NCBI RefSeq assembly: GCF_035999195.1
Contig: NZ_DASYGY010000009.1
Location: forward strand, 682,001 to 746,000
DNA from: Pseudoxanthomonas sp.
GTDB lineage: Bacteria > Pseudomonadota > Gammaproteobacteria > Xanthomonadales > Xanthomonadaceae
DNA: 64,000 nt
Reading direction: 5' to 3'
The first letter of the stretch is position 1. Each line of letters opens with the position of its first letter. The notes under the pieces were generated by a model. It was given only the letters and a program-made list of their open reading frames with translations, was not told where the DNA came from and ran no database searches. A program made the translations under genes and the position numbers. Positions 63,872 to 64,000 of this stretch are shown here, in pieces.

Positions 63872-64000
63872 ATGCCCCGTGGCGACAAATCCGCCTACAC
63901 CGAAAAACAGAAGCGCCAGGCCGAACACATCGAGCAGTCCGAGCGCGAGCAAGGGCGATCGAAGGAAGAGGCGGAGCGTATCGCCTGGGCCACGGTCAAC
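63872..64000 (+). CDS. Small charged protein of the 'plasmid stabilization' type, partial
   Basis: The gene is cut by the window end; 43 residues are visible. They begin MPRGDKSAYTEKQKRQAEHIE and continue with Glu/Arg-rich sequence and ERIAWATVN. This resembles short proteins annotated as plasmid stabilization proteins that are widespread on proteobacterial chromosomes. The name is by resemblance only. GGAG lies seven bases before the ATG. Confidence 0.65.
   Translation, partial: MPRGDKSAYTEKQKRQAEHIEQSEREQGRSKEEAERIAWATVN

Noticed and set aside
1..64000. CRISPR arrays, insertion sequences, prophage
   Set aside because: I saw no regular spaced repeats, transposase, integrase or phage structural gene.

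Overview
The window is chromosomal DNA of a very GC-rich gammaproteobacterium, most likely a member of the Xanthomonadaceae near Pseudoxanthomonas, Stenotrophomonas or Xanthomonas. This rests on gene content and order (fused thrA-thrB-thrC, a DesB/DesC/FabR-type desaturase locus, RegB/RegA-like redox kinase and regulator), on family-typical intergenic repeats (GGAGCGACGT-AGTCGCGA stem-loops, CCTCCCCC/GGGGGAGG elements, the TTCGTGGTGAG-type inverted repeat), and on the style of the proteins. The species call is inference. I see no insertion sequence, prophage, integrase, CRISPR array or rRNA; one tRNA is present.

Layout. 1-1720: two L,D-transpeptidases. 1917-7171: threonine operon thrA-thrB-thrC on the minus strand with a Thr/Ile-rich leader peptide. 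7235-13601: acetyltransferase, tRNA-Arg(CCU), ALDH7-type dehydrogenase with a strong terminator, a small DUF4190 protein, pyrD-murB (overlapping), a tandemly duplicated repeat block and an EamA transporter. 13615-18291: a transmembrane Ser/Thr kinase divergent from an FHA-GGDEF cyclase, then a DedA-rhodanese fusion. 18670-25360: pectinacetylesterase-family hydrolase, a chaperone-like protein, ispG with a PAP2 phosphatase, and the RegB/RegA-like pair. 25426-29471: a metal-associated group (TonB-dependent receptor, DUF2946 protein, sialidase-fold lipoprotein). 29572-33211: xseA, an RraB-like protein and a VWA lipoprotein. 33293-38733: a GAF-GAF-GGDEF-EAL protein, ECF sigma factor with a probable anti-sigma partner, and a YigZ protein. 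38843-44069: ABC exporter, then fatty-acid desaturase and ferredoxin reductase divergent from a FabR/DesT-type regulator over a palindromic operator. 44082-52434: mixed metabolic and regulatory genes. 52639-57011: a four-gene, translationally coupled envelope operon (cupredoxin, membrane GGDEF-EAL sensor, DUF3034 barrel, lipidated truncated haemoglobin). 57153-64000: small membrane and NTF2-fold proteins, an HD-GYP phosphodiesterase, a TetR regulator, a flavin oxidoreductase and a gene cut by the window end.

How the parts work together. Core metabolism (threonine, pyrimidine, isoprenoid, peptidoglycan precursors) is interleaved with an unusually dense set of signalling genes: four predicted c-di-GMP enzymes, one Ser/Thr kinase beside an FHA-GGDEF protein, one two-component system, one lone receiver and one sigma/anti-sigma pair. 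The most interesting candidate system is the 52639-57011 operon, which joins a predicted periplasmic copper protein and a predicted outer-membrane or periplasmic haem protein to a c-di-GMP sensor. Two other signals stand out. One is the classical-looking thr leader in this GC-rich lineage. The other is a shared TANNNT-N6-start arrangement in front of six genes that lack a Shine-Dalgarno sequence, which suggests a class of leaderless promoters.
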